NCBI RefSeq assembly: GCF_020144665.1
Contig: NZ_JAAHBQ010000051.1
Span: forward strand, 1 to 45,959
Source of the DNA: Oscillatoria salina IIICB1
GTDB taxonomy: Bacteria; Cyanobacteriota; Cyanobacteriia; Cyanobacteriales; SIO1D9
DNA: 45,959 nucleotides
Direction of reading: 5' to 3'
Shown piece by piece: positions 17,053 through 26,057 of the stretch (its first letter is position 1; each line of letters starts with the position of its first letter). The position numbers and the translations under genes were made by a program. The notes beneath the pieces were generated by a model. It searched no databases and was not told where the DNA came from. It was given only the letters and a program-made list of their open reading frames with translations.

Positions 17053-18000
17053 TTACCACTGTTCGCCCAAAGGTTGAGTAGATATTTCCTCTAAACCTAC
17101 TTGTTGTAACAAATCTCGCCACTCACTCGCGAATAGTGAGTTTTCTGGCTGGGCTTTTTGTGCCGCAGCTAAGACGGCGAGGGTATCGTACCAAATCCCT
17201 AACTCAGCATAGGATGTAGCTTTTTCGAGGGGATTTGCCGAGGAATTTGCCAAATTTGTCGGTACTTCTACTCGTTCGATCCAACCACTAACGCCATAGT
17301 TACTCGGTTGAATTGTTTCTCCGGGTTGAATTGGGGCAAAAAACCAAGCGTAGTTTTTGCCAATTTCTAATTCTGGTGCGTCTTCGGGTAAAGTTACGCT
17401 GACAATTCCACCTTCACCAGAAACCTTGATGATGGTTTGATAGTGATGATTTCGGCGTTCGTCTTGAAGGCTAAAAAATATTTCTCTTGAAGTTGTTGGT
17501 GGTAGGTAAACAAAAAATGTGGGACGAGCAGCGATCGTTTGTCCGTAATTCGTACTTGGTAACAAAGCAGTTAAGGCGGGTAATCTTTCATTCCGAGTAG
17601 CGCCTCCTGCGTTGGTTTGGGGGGCGCTTTCCCCTGGAGGTGCAAAAATAATTTCGCCACGAGTACCGCCTCCCGTGCTAGTTCCTGGAGCGTTTTCTCC
17701 TGGAGGTGCAAAGGTTACCTGACCGCGAGTACCGCCTCCTGTACTGGTAGCTGGGGCGCTTTCTCCGGGCGCTGTAAATTTCACTTGAGCGCGAGTACCA
17801 CCGCCAATGCTGGTAGCTGGGGCGCTTTCTGCTGGGGGCTGAAATTGCAAAGCGATCGCCAAATTATTGTCTGAGCTTTCATTTGCTGTTATTTTGGGAC
17901 TTGCTTGTCCTGATTGGGAGAAGCTAGCGGCTATAACTAAAATTCCACTCATAGTTCTCACAGAAAGGCTTTGTCGTAGAAATGATTTCGATCTAAACAT
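17053..18000 (-). CDS. Exported DUF928 protein with four 22-residue repeats
   Basis: A 315-residue exported protein. Residues 1-33 form a signal peptide. Residues about 55-142 are four tandem 22-residue repeats of the pattern PPGESAPxTSTGGGTRGQ; residues about 145-310 form the DUF928 domain (YGQTIAARPTFFVYLPP, YAWFFAP, SYAELGIWYDTLAVLA). DUF928 proteins are cyanobacterial and of unknown function, usually next to CHASE2 and CHAT genes. I start at the ATG at 18000 because AAGGAG lies ten bases before it; the longer frame would overlap the CHAT gene. The single-copy GGGTRG motif is normal for the family; four copies is unusual. It is the third gene of the block, 38 bases after CHAT. Confidence 0.8.
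   Translation of the reverse strand: MFRSKSFLRQSLSVRTMSGILVIAASFSQSGQASPKITANESSDNNLAIALQFQPPAESAPATSIGGGTRAQVKFTAPGESAPATSTGGGTRGQVTFAPPGENAPGTSTGGGTRGEIIFAPPGESAPQTNAGGATRNERLPALTALLPSTNYGQTIAARPTFFVYLPPTTSREIFFSLQDERRNHHYQTIIKVSGEGGIVSVTLPEDAPELEIGKNYAWFFAPIQPGETIQPSNYGVSGWIERVEVPTNLANSSANPLEKATSYAELGIWYDTLAVLAAAQKAQPENSLFASEWRDLLQQVGLEEISTQPLGEQW
17575..17838 (-). repeat. Four tandem 66-bp coding repeats in the DUF928 gene
   Basis: Each unit encodes 22 residues with a conserved GESAPxTSxGGGTR core. The phase is exact over four units with diverging third positions, so the repeats are maintained at protein level and are not a recent slippage event. Confidence 0.8.
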
Positions 18001-18038
18001 ACATTTAATACTCCTTATCCTGCGATGATTAATCATAC

Positions 18039-20612
18039 TTACAACCAATTGCCAATTAAAACAAAAGCTGCCCAAAAATAAGGATGATCGTAGACAGGAT
18101 TTTTTAACAGTGCTAGTTGGGCTTGACGAAGGGCTTCAGCTTTGGTTATCGATTGATTTTGCTGTGTTAGCTGCTGATAAAATTCGCTCATGAGTACGGC
18201 TGTGGATTCGTCGTTAACAGACCAGAGACTTGCTAAGGTACTGTAAGCACCCGATCGCAATGCTAATCCTGCTAATCCTAGTGTGGCACGGCGATCGCCG
18301 GATGCAGTTTCACAAGCGCTTAAAACTAATAATTCTATAGGTTTGAGAATCCCGACTCTTCTTTTTTCAAATAAGACATCGAGTTCGGTGACGTTTAAAC
18401 GACTGTCCCAAGTTAGCAAAAAGGTTTCTTCTGGGTTAGAACTAAATTGACCGTGGGTGGCTAGGTGAACGATGGGAAAAGAGCGATCGCTAATTAATTT
18501 TTGAAATTGGGCAACGGTAAACTCTCGATCTAAGAGTACCTTAGTTTCGATTTCTCGAGCAATTTGTTTGATTTCTGTTTCGACTGCGGGTAAGGGGGAA
18601 AAGCCTTGACGGGCTTGGGTTAAGCCGACGGTTAAGGCGTTTAGTTGTTGTTTTTCTAAGGCTTGGGGAAATAGTTGTAATCCGGAACTTAAGGCGATAC
18701 TATATTTCTCGATGATATACTGCTGACCGTCATAAAGTGCTGCTATTGGTAAGTTACGCAAGGAATCGTCGAGGACGAAAACTAAAGTTTCGATGCGATC
18801 GCGATTTAAATCAATTTCTGCTGGTTTAATCAGCCAATCGTAAATTTCCTCGAAAAGACTTAATCTTGCTTGACTCGAATAACCTAGGTAAAGAGAAGAG
18901 TAGGCTTTTTGCAAAGTTGCTTCTACTTCTGTGGCTGGTAATGGAGTTGCATAGTGGCGTAAAGCGCGATCGGGTAACGAAAGAATTACTTCCAGGCGCG
19001 ATGGTAAAATAATTGGATAAATTACGGCTGCTTCGGTGTCGATTTCATCTATTTGTACTGGCTTCACATCTAAACAAGCGTCGCGGAAAAAGTTGTCTAA
19101 TTCAACGATCTGTAAGGCTTCGATAACTTCTCTTGCTTGTTTAAGATCGGCTTGACTAGCATCAGGTTGCAATAACAAACTAACAAATTCTCGATAAATT
19201 GGTTCGACGCTGCTGGTAAAGTTAAATTGGATCTCGCTCTCGATCGCTACGAGATCGCTGCGTAAGGATTGCAGATTTTGGTAAGCTTCTCGATAAGCGG
19301 ATTTGGCAGCTTCGATGTTTCCTTGCTGGTTGAGAATTCTACCTAACTCAGCCGCAGCACGAGCAACTAAATCGGCAGCATTGAGTTGTTGAGCAATTTG
19401 TAACGCTTGCTGGCTAAGTGTTTGGGCTGATGCTCGCTGTTGGTTTTCGCTATAGAGTTTGCTAAGTTGATAGAGACTGTAGGCTTCGGCACGGCGATCG
19501 CCAATTTCTCTGGCTTGTTGCACCCCAGTTGCTAAAATTAAAGCTATTGTTTGCCGATTTTTTTGCTTAGTTTGTTTGGCTATTTCTCTCGCACTTGCTG
19601 CTAAATTTATTCTCGCATAAATTGAAGCGCGACTGGGGGCAAGTTCTGAGATTTTTAACTCTATTTCGGCAATTAACTTTTCTGCTTGCTCCCATTCTTT
19701 ATTTTGAACTAATAAACTAATTAAATTTAGTTCTACTTGCACTTCAGTAAGCTCGTTTGCTGCTAATTTAGCAGCTTCTTGATAATAGTTTGCGGCTACT
19801 TCATATTGTTCTAAATCTCTGGCAATATTGCCAATACTCATTAAGGTAGCACTGGTATCAGCATTAGCCGCAAATTTCTGGCTAATTGCCCAACTTTGTT
19901 CTAAGATTTCTTTCGATTTTAATAAGTCACCGCTCGTTTGTAAAGCTATCCCTAAACTTTGTAATCCTTGAGCTTTCAACAGCGAATCTGGTTGTGCTTG
20001 TAGTTGAATAACTAACTTTTCTAATAACGATCTTGCCCGTCGATATTGTCCCAAAGCTTTTAAAGCTTGTGCTTGATTAATTTGACTGCCTAATTTACCT
20101 GTTTCATTACCAGCGCGACTGTAAGCAGTTTCGGCTTGCTGCCAAGTTGCTAACGCAGCTTGGGTTTGTCCTTTAGCTAATTCTAAGCTACCTTTGGCAT
20201 TCAAAGCTTGAGCAAAAATTGCTATTTTTCTCTCATCATTTCTCCCTTGATTTTCTAATAACTTCAAACTGGTTTCAATCGCTTTTTCAGCTTCTTGCCA
20301 TTGTCCCAATTCTTGATAAGCTAAACTGAGATAATTAAGGGCTTGTGCTTGGTTAAAAATCTCTCCTTGTTGCCGATAAATTGCTTCTACTTGTTGCCAA
20401 AAATTTATCGCTTGGGAAAACTGTCCGCTTTGGTAAGATTGTTTTCCCGCTTGTAAAAGTTGGGCTGGTGCAGATTCTGGTTGGACGAATTGCGCGATTG
20501 TTGCGGTAGGCTGAAACGCGATCGCACGAACAGTTGTTACTAAAAGTAAACTAATAGCAAACCAACAACAAAAAACTAGTAAACTTTTGCTTTTTCCTCC
20601 TAGGAGGTTCAT
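18039..20612 (-). CDS. TPR-CHAT caspase-like protein, exported
   Basis: An 857-residue protein. Residues 1-32 look like a signal peptide (LLVFCCWFAISLLLVTTVRA). Residues about 50-480 are TPR-type helical repeats (units such as AQALNYLSLAYQELGQWQEA). The C-terminal CHAT domain (about 560-857) has the caspase-like dyad: His720 in VHLATHGQF and Cys767 in LVLSACETASGD, with GLALRSGAYSTLASLW following, so it should be catalytically competent. CHAT proteins are clan CD peptidases or their relatives; targets are generally unknown. The gene lies between a haemagglutinin-like exoprotein gene (72 bases upstream of its start) and the DUF928 gene. Export to the periplasm would place it with both neighbours' products. 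Confidence 0.9.
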   Translation of the reverse strand: MNLLGGKSKSLLVFCCWFAISLLLVTTVRAIAFQPTATIAQFVQPESAPAQLLQAGKQSYQSGQFSQAINFWQQVEAIYRQQGEIFNQAQALNYLSLAYQELGQWQEAEKAIETSLKLLENQGRNDERKIAIFAQALNAKGSLELAKGQTQAALATWQQAETAYSRAGNETGKLGSQINQAQALKALGQYRRARSLLEKLVIQLQAQPDSLLKAQGLQSLGIALQTSGDLLKSKEILEQSWAISQKFAANADTSATLMSIGNIARDLEQYEVAANYYQEAAKLAANELTEVQVELNLISLLVQNKEWEQAEKLIAEIELKISELAPSRASIYARINLAASAREIAKQTKQKNRQTIALILATGVQQAREIGDRRAEAYSLYQLSKLYSENQQRASAQTLSQQALQIAQQLNAADLVARAAAELGRILNQQGNIEAAKSAYREAYQNLQSLRSDLVAIESEIQFNFTSSVEPIYREFVSLLLQPDASQADLKQAREVIEALQIVELDNFFRDACLDVKPVQIDEIDTEAAVIYPIILPSRLEVILSLPDRALRHYATPLPATEVEATLQKAYSSLYLGYSSQARLSLFEEIYDWLIKPAEIDLNRDRIETLVFVLDDSLRNLPIAALYDGQQYIIEKYSIALSSGLQLFPQALEKQQLNALTVGLTQARQGFSPLPAVETEIKQIAREIETKVLLDREFTVAQFQKLISDRSFPIVHLATHGQFSSNPEETFLLTWDSRLNVTELDVLFEKRRVGILKPIELLVLSACETASGDRRATLGLAGLALRSGAYSTLASLWSVNDESTAVLMSEFYQQLTQQNQSITKAEALRQAQLALLKNPVYDHPYFWAAFVLIGNWL

Positions 20613-20684
20613 AACTCACCCAACCATAGTAATAGTTTCATTGGTTCCAGTAAATCACCTTGACAATTACCAGTTTTTCTGGTA

Positions 20685-23228
20685 TTAATCAGAACTAATC
20701 TGGCTACATTCTCGAGATGGAATCAACCTAGATTCGCCATCATTTGGAAGTGCTGCTACTAACTCAATTTGTCCCTCTTGATTCACAATCCAACCTGTGG
20801 CTTGAACAATTTGCCGAACTTGTTTTTCTGATTCGACTTGTTCGAGTGAGACAGAAATATTTCTCCGAGAATTTGTGCTTGCAACTGACCAATCTTGTAA
20901 ATCCAGCCAGATAGTTTGACCTCTAATTGTTGCGCTAGGGTCTTCAGGTAAACCACCGCGTCCAGTTATAGTAAAAGAATTACCGCTTGCGGCAGCACAA
21001 CCAACAATAATGCGATCGCTTTTATCGCTTACTTCTTCTGGTAATTCTACCAATGCCGAAGTTGTATCTGCTTCTGGGGTACTAATTTCCACCATTCCCG
21101 CAATTCCTGTTTCAGAACTAGCATTAATTTCGCTGAGTGAGTTATTCAAATTTCCTTCACTCAAACCTAAACCAAAAATGCCTTGACTGGTAATATTAAT
21201 ATTGCCACCACTTCCAGCAAACGCATTAGCCACAATATCGCTATTTTCGTTCGGTAAAGCGACGATAAAGTTAGCATTAATATTCACATTACCACCGTCA
21301 CCAAATCCGGTTCCACTACCTGCTTCTGCGGAAATGACGCTATTATTTCTTAGTTGCAGCAAATCTCGCACTTCCAAATTCAGGTTTCCTCCTCCTCCAG
21401 AAATTGTCGAAGCAGTAATCCCACCTTGACTGTCGAGAAACAACGAATTTACTTGTAGGGAAAGATTTCCCGCATCCCCAGTTCCGTCATTCTTAACAGT
21501 AACTAAAGCTTGGTCGCGAACGTGCAACACGGGAGTATTAATCGTCACATTTCCAGGACTACCAGAGGGAACCGGAGGAAGTCCGAAAAATACTTGCAAA
21601 ACTGGATCGGGTGTATTAGCTGCCGAACCAATTTGAGAAGGAGTAGTTACTTCAGGCGATCGCACCGTACCGCTAATTTCAATTGATTCAGAAGCATTAA
21701 CAGTGACATTTCCCGCGTTACCAGAGGCGATCGTATTTGCATCGACTCTACCGCCATCTCTTAACACTAATTTAGCTGTATTCACCGCGATCTCGCCTGC
21801 ATTACCAGCATTAAATGCTGAAGCCGACAACAAACTACCCGAAAAACTAGGACTAAAGCCAATTAATTCTACGCTTTCACTAGCATTGATAATGACATCA
21901 CCACCTGGTCCAGTTCCCAAAGCTGTAGACGATATTTGTCCTCCATCAAGAACTCTCAACCGTGGCGTCAAGACGTTAATATCCCCAGCCATTCCCGAAC
22001 TTCCTAGGGAGCCAGTAATAATATTACTAATAAACGGTTGATTGTTGCGATCGAGAGAAAATCCTTCAATCAGCACCGATTCTGAGATATTTACTTCAAC
22101 ATTGCCACTGCTTCCGGAACTAAAAGTGCGTGTTCCTGCTTGTCCTCCAGCTTGAAAAATTAAATTACGGGCGGAAACTTGCCAACCTCCTGAATCGGCA
22201 GCAGTGACAGTTTCATTAACTAAACTACTTGGTGGAGTACCATCGGGATCGAGTCCTACAGCGATTAAAGATTCGGAAAGATTAACGCTGATATTGCCAG
22301 CTTTTTGACTACCTTGGTTTTGAATCAAAACTATCGAACCATCGTAGAGTTCAAAATTGCGCCCCCAAATCGCGATCGCACCTCCGGGAATTCCACTTGC
22401 GTCTGCGGCTGATTGAGAGAAAAATTTGATGTCGCGAAAGTTGGCTATTTGTTCATAGTTTAATACCCAACCTTGGTTTGTAGGTTCGAGTCTGACGTTT
22501 CCTTCGGCTACTGCACCTAACTCAATTCTGCCTGCTTCGGCGGTTAAGACTCCCCCAGTGACAGTGACGTTTCCCCCGACTAAAGCGAGGGTATTTCCTG
22601 ACGGAACTTGTAAACCCCGGACGTTTCCTCTATTGTGTGGCAATAATTGAGGTTGATTGATATCATGTCCGGAACCGTTCACCTGAATCGCACCGGGATT
22701 TCTGCCATATTGTAAGCCTAGGGGAACGCTGATGGTTAATAAAGGTGAATTTTGGGGATTTTTGGCACTATAGAAACTACCGTCCGCAAACTCGATGCGA
22801 TCGGCGGTACTGGCAATAAATGAGCCACCCAAATCGAGTTTGGCATTAGCACCGAAGATAATTCCGCTAGGGTTAATCAGAAATAAATCTGCGCTACCGT
22901 TAGCACGAATTAAGCCGTCGATGTTGCTAATTTTTCCTCCGGTGACGCGGGTAACGATCTGATTAATGTTTTGAGCATTATTGAAAAATGCCGTATTGTT
23001 GAGGAGAACCGAAAATTCTTGAAAACTGTGGAATAAGTTATTTCCGGCAGTTGTTCCCCCATCAATTTTCCAAGTGTTACCATCTTGGTTTACTAAAGAG
23101 TCATTCGGCAAGGTATCATCGGGAACAATTTGGGCGACAACAGGAGTAGAAAATGCTCCTAAGCCGATCGCTAACAAAGCATTCGTTAACCACCATTGCC
23201 ATAAACAAGAAATCTGGCGGTCGAGCAT
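20685..23228 (-). CDS. Two-partner-secretion exoprotein (filamentous haemagglutinin N-domain)
   Basis: An 847-residue secreted protein. Its signal peptide ends near STPVVAQ, then the TPS haemagglutination domain follows with NLFHSFQEFSV, INQIVTRVTGG, NGSADLFLINPSGIIFG. The central region is repetitive beta-helix (GNVTVNASESIEI-type). The C-terminus has the cyanobacterial closing signature FTITGRGGLPEDPSA and QTIWLDLQDW. The mature chain has just two Cys, 97 residues apart at the C-terminal end. TPS exoproteins are exported by a TpsB/FhaC-type outer-membrane pore, which is not encoded in this window. I start at the ATG at 23228, since the extra 17 residues of the longer frame add nothing to the signal peptide. 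It is the first gene of the CHAT block. Confidence 0.9.
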   Translation of the reverse strand: MLDRQISCLWQWWLTNALLAIGLGAFSTPVVAQIVPDDTLPNDSLVNQDGNTWKIDGGTTAGNNLFHSFQEFSVLLNNTAFFNNAQNINQIVTRVTGGKISNIDGLIRANGSADLFLINPSGIIFGANAKLDLGGSFIASTADRIEFADGSFYSAKNPQNSPLLTISVPLGLQYGRNPGAIQVNGSGHDINQPQLLPHNRGNVRGLQVPSGNTLALVGGNVTVTGGVLTAEAGRIELGAVAEGNVRLEPTNQGWVLNYEQIANFRDIKFFSQSAADASGIPGGAIAIWGRNFELYDGSIVLIQNQGSQKAGNISVNLSESLIAVGLDPDGTPPSSLVNETVTAADSGGWQVSARNLIFQAGGQAGTRTFSSGSSGNVEVNISESVLIEGFSLDRNNQPFISNIITGSLGSSGMAGDINVLTPRLRVLDGGQISSTALGTGPGGDVIINASESVELIGFSPSFSGSLLSASAFNAGNAGEIAVNTAKLVLRDGGRVDANTIASGNAGNVTVNASESIEISGTVRSPEVTTPSQIGSAANTPDPVLQVFFGLPPVPSGSPGNVTINTPVLHVRDQALVTVKNDGTGDAGNLSLQVNSLFLDSQGGITASTISGGGGNLNLEVRDLLQLRNNSVISAEAGSGTGFGDGGNVNINANFIVALPNENSDIVANAFAGSGGNINITSQGIFGLGLSEGNLNNSLSEINASSETGIAGMVEISTPEADTTSALVELPEEVSDKSDRIIVGCAAASGNSFTITGRGGLPEDPSATIRGQTIWLDLQDWSVASTNSRRNISVSLEQVESEKQVRQIVQATGWIVNQEGQIELVAALPNDGESRLIPSRECSQISSD

Positions 23229-23438
23229 GGATCTCGCTACCCGAAGAACAATTGTAAAAACTACTCGAGCAGTTAGCATTTTACCACGAGCGGCTGGGAA
23301 AAAATCGGTCTTACTAGTCCAGGTAGAAAAATCTTAAAACTTAGTTAAAAAGCCTAATTTTTAGGTAGTAAGAGCGGTAAATTAAATTGTCTCAAAATCT
23401 TCGGTATTTCTGAGAAAAATTTGCGGAGGGAGAGGGAA

Positions 23439-24674
23439 ATGAGACAATTAGGAGAACAGGAATTAGAAGATCTTTTAAATGGGGCTGCATTTCTTGCTAG
23501 TGGCGGTGGCGGTTCGCGGCAGATGGGGGAAGAAATCCTTCAGGCAATTCTAGCAAAATCAGAGACAGTCACGCTGTTAGATTTTCAAGAAGTAGAGCAA
23601 CCTCAATGGGGAGTAGTTCCTTTTGCTGCGGGTGCGCCCAGTGATGTACACCCTCAACAAGCACGCAGTTTTTTAAGTCTACATTTTTCTTTGAGCCATT
23701 TCAGCCGTGAAAAGCCAGAAACTGGGCGAAATTATACTCTCTCAGATTTGCTCGCAGCAGCGATCGCGCCTGTGGAACTTGTGGAAGAAATTATCGGAGA
23801 AAATTTTTCTTTTGTTCTCCCGATCGAAATTGGTACTGCTAATACTTTTTTAGCCATGTTTATTGCGGTGAGTCAAAATATCGCGATCGTTAATGGTGAT
23901 GGGGCTGGCAGATCCGTACCTTCGCTGGAGATGTTAACTTACTCTCACAGCGATCTTCCTGTTTATCCTGGAGCAATGGCTTCGATTCCTTCGCCGTTTG
24001 ACTCCAATAACCAAACTAAGCTAGCAATCTATCCTAACCAAATATCCACAAGCAACGATTTGATGATTCAAACAATGCAAACTGAGGAATTTGGTAATGC
24101 GGGGGTGATGGCAAGTTATGTTATGACTGGCGAGACGTTACAAAATCTATGTCCGATCGTTCCCAATACCATCAGTCTAGCATTAGAAATTGGTTCAGTT
24201 TTGCGTCAAGCCACAGAGCAAGGGAAAAACCCCATTACGGCTTTGTTAGGATATTTTGACGAGAATCCTGCTTTACCAAATGCTTTTCTTTTGGGTGAAG
24301 GTGAAATTGTTGACATTAAGAAGGAAAATGTTGGTCGTTTAGATAAACTAGAAGTTATCGTCGCAACTGACAAAGGAGAAATTTGTATTTCTGGTTTCAA
24401 CGAAAATTTGGTAGCCTACTGCAACAATTCCCACGAAGTACCTCTAGCGATCGGACCGGATTTAATTTGTTACTTGACTCCCGATGGCATAGCCTTAACT
24501 AATGAAGAATTAGAGAAGGGCATCTACCTAGGAATTATTGGCTTGCAAGCCCCAGAAGAATCTCAGCAACCTACTGTTATTCAGGGCTACCGAGAAGGAA
24601 TTACTCAACTCGGATATGCGCCTTATATACCCATTCAATATTTACTAAATTCCTTCGATCCTTGGCGTTGCTGA
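23439..24674 (+). CDS. DUF917 family protein (hydantoinase-associated type)
   Basis: A 411-residue protein with the DUF917 opening ELEDLLNGAAFLASGGGGS and later EIGTANTFLAMFIA, VNGDGAGRSVPSLEM and VMASYVMTGE, in the order expected of the family. DUF917 domains occur alone or fused to hydantoinases; one member is a thiohydantoin desulfurase, but most lack a known reaction. I chose the ATG at 23439 because GGAGGGAGAGG precedes it directly; the longer frame would begin at a TTG inside that ribosome-binding site. No signal peptide. It is divergent from the exoprotein gene and converges on egtB, with a hairpin-rich 108-base gap between. The proximity to egtB, where sulfur histidine chemistry occurs, may be chance. 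Confidence 0.78.
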   Translation: MRQLGEQELEDLLNGAAFLASGGGGSRQMGEEILQAILAKSETVTLLDFQEVEQPQWGVVPFAAGAPSDVHPQQARSFLSLHFSLSHFSREKPETGRNYTLSDLLAAAIAPVELVEEIIGENFSFVLPIEIGTANTFLAMFIAVSQNIAIVNGDGAGRSVPSLEMLTYSHSDLPVYPGAMASIPSPFDSNNQTKLAIYPNQISTSNDLMIQTMQTEEFGNAGVMASYVMTGETLQNLCPIVPNTISLALEIGSVLRQATEQGKNPITALLGYFDENPALPNAFLLGEGEIVDIKKENVGRLDKLEVIVATDKGEICISGFNENLVAYCNNSHEVPLAIGPDLICYLTPDGIALTNEELEKGIYLGIIGLQAPEESQQPTVIQGYREGITQLGYAPYIPIQYLLNSFDPWRC

Positions 24675-24730
24675 TTAATAAAATGACGCTATAAACTGTT
24701 TTAAATGTCGCTCTAACCAAATTTGTCAAA

Positions 24731-24824
24731 GCGATGGCTACGCCTTTGAGGACGCTGGCGCTACCGCGCCAATCGCCAAATTTTAGTCGGATTTTGCACA
24801 GCGAAATCCAGCTAAAATTTGGCG
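24731..24824. terminator. Two nested hairpins between convergent DUF917 and egtB genes
   Basis: First, GCGATGGC (24731-24738) can pair with GCCAATCGC (24768-24776) in a repeat of the GCGATGGCTACGCC type common in cyanobacteria. Second, CGCCAAATTTTAG (24774-24786) is a perfect 13-base inverted match to CTAAAATTTGGCG (24812-24824), with inner GGATTT and AAATCC also pairing. The second hairpin includes the egtB stop codon and last codons. Both ends of the gap are thus likely transcript ends. Confidence 0.55.
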
Positions 24825-26057
24825 AACATGGGGATGATACCAATTCCGAAAACTATTGCGTAATCCCCAGCGACGCGTCGCCCAACTACCTCCTTTTAAT
24901 ACTCGATGTTCTCCGTCAAAATAAACTTGCGAATAACCTCGATAAGGATAACTTTGAAAACCTTGATATCCATTGAACCACGTCGCAGTCCATTCCCAAA
25001 CATTGCCTAACAAATCGTAACAGCCTAAGCAACTTTTACCCGCAGGATACTTATTTACTGGCGTTGTTTGTCCCCTAAGATTATTGTGATTAGAAAACTT
25101 GGCTGTGGGTTCTTCCTTACCCCAAGGATAAGTAGATTTCTGCTTGGTTATCGGGTTCCAACTCGCAGCTTTTTCCCATTCCGCTTCCGTCGGAAGTCGC
25201 TTCCCGACAAAGTTTGCATAAGCTTCTGCTTCATACCAACTAACACCACAAACCGGATGAAGATCCCAAGTAGTTTCTTCAGCCCAATATAAAGGTTGAG
25301 CAACAGGATTTGCTTGTAGCCATTTCCAGCCTTTTTCTGACCAAAACTTAGCTTGTTGATAGCCACCAGCTTCAATAAATTGGCGATATTCTCCACAAGT
25401 AACAGGATAAGGATCAAGCCAATATTTGTCAAGAGCGACTAAATAGGCAGGACGTTCATTATCTTGAGCATCAATTGCCTCATTTCCCATCAGAAACTCT
25501 CCTGCGGGAATGGGGATCATTTCTTCATTAGAAATTGTTTCTTTTTTAGATTCAGGCTCAGTTGCAGGTGGCTTAGTAAAAGAAAAAATAGCTTGACTAC
25601 CAGCTAAATTAAAACGATGAAGTTGCCAGACAAAACTAATAGTTTCACCATGCTGACATTCATGTTGAATCAACCAACGCCAAAAACGTTCTTGCTTGTC
25701 TAGAGGTGCAATTTCTAGATAGTTTAAGACCTGATTGCGGACAATTTCTAGGTAATCTTGGATCGATTCGAGACGGGGGAGATTTTGGCGATCGCGTTTT
25801 GGTAAACCATCAGCCGCAAACAATTTTTGGTATTCTGGAAATAAAGCCGGTTTACCAGCAAAACGCTCTAAAATCCAATAAGCTTCGGTAAAAGCAATAT
25901 GACCTAAATGCCAGCCAATCGGACTAAAATCTGGATGTGCTTGCCGTGTAAATATTTGCTCGTCAAGATTATCAAATAATTCTAAAGTACGACTCCGACA
26001 TTCCTGCAAAGCTTCGCGAATAGCTACTCTTTTAGAGTTGATTGATTGTAACTTCAA
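24783..26057 (-). CDS. egtB: Hercynine oxygenase EgtB (sulfoxide synthase)
   Basis: About 424 residues. The N-terminal DinB-like domain carries the non-haem iron ligands in GWHLGHIAFTE and HECQHGET (HxxxH), and the C-terminal FGE-sulfatase domain has IPAGEFLMGN, GVSWYEAEAYANFVG, PTEAEWE and ends with AGFRCAK. EgtB joins hercynine to gamma-glutamylcysteine (or cysteine) using O2 to form the sulfoxide. No in-frame ATG precedes the conserved region. Candidate starts are TTG 26132, GTG 26072 and TTG 26057; I give 26057, which has GGA eight bases upstream and a family-like length. This start overlaps egtC by 26 bases, so translation is probably coupled to egtC. The gene ends inside a hairpin. Confidence 0.88.
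   Translation of the reverse strand: MKLQSINSKRVAIREALQECRSRTLELFDNLDEQIFTRQAHPDFSPIGWHLGHIAFTEAYWILERFAGKPALFPEYQKLFAADGLPKRDRQNLPRLESIQDYLEIVRNQVLNYLEIAPLDKQERFWRWLIQHECQHGETISFVWQLHRFNLAGSQAIFSFTKPPATEPESKKETISNEEMIPIPAGEFLMGNEAIDAQDNERPAYLVALDKYWLDPYPVTCGEYRQFIEAGGYQQAKFWSEKGWKWLQANPVAQPLYWAEETTWDLHPVCGVSWYEAEAYANFVGKRLPTEAEWEKAASWNPITKQKSTYPWGKEEPTAKFSNHNNLRGQTTPVNKYPAGKSCLGCYDLLGNVWEWTATWFNGYQGFQSYPYRGYSQVYFDGEHRVLKGGSWATRRWGLRNSFRNWYHPHVRQILAGFRCAKSD

Noticed and set aside
24601-24976. Short frames on both strands in the DUF917/egtB gap
   Set aside because: They arise from the inverted repeats and overlap conserved coding ends.
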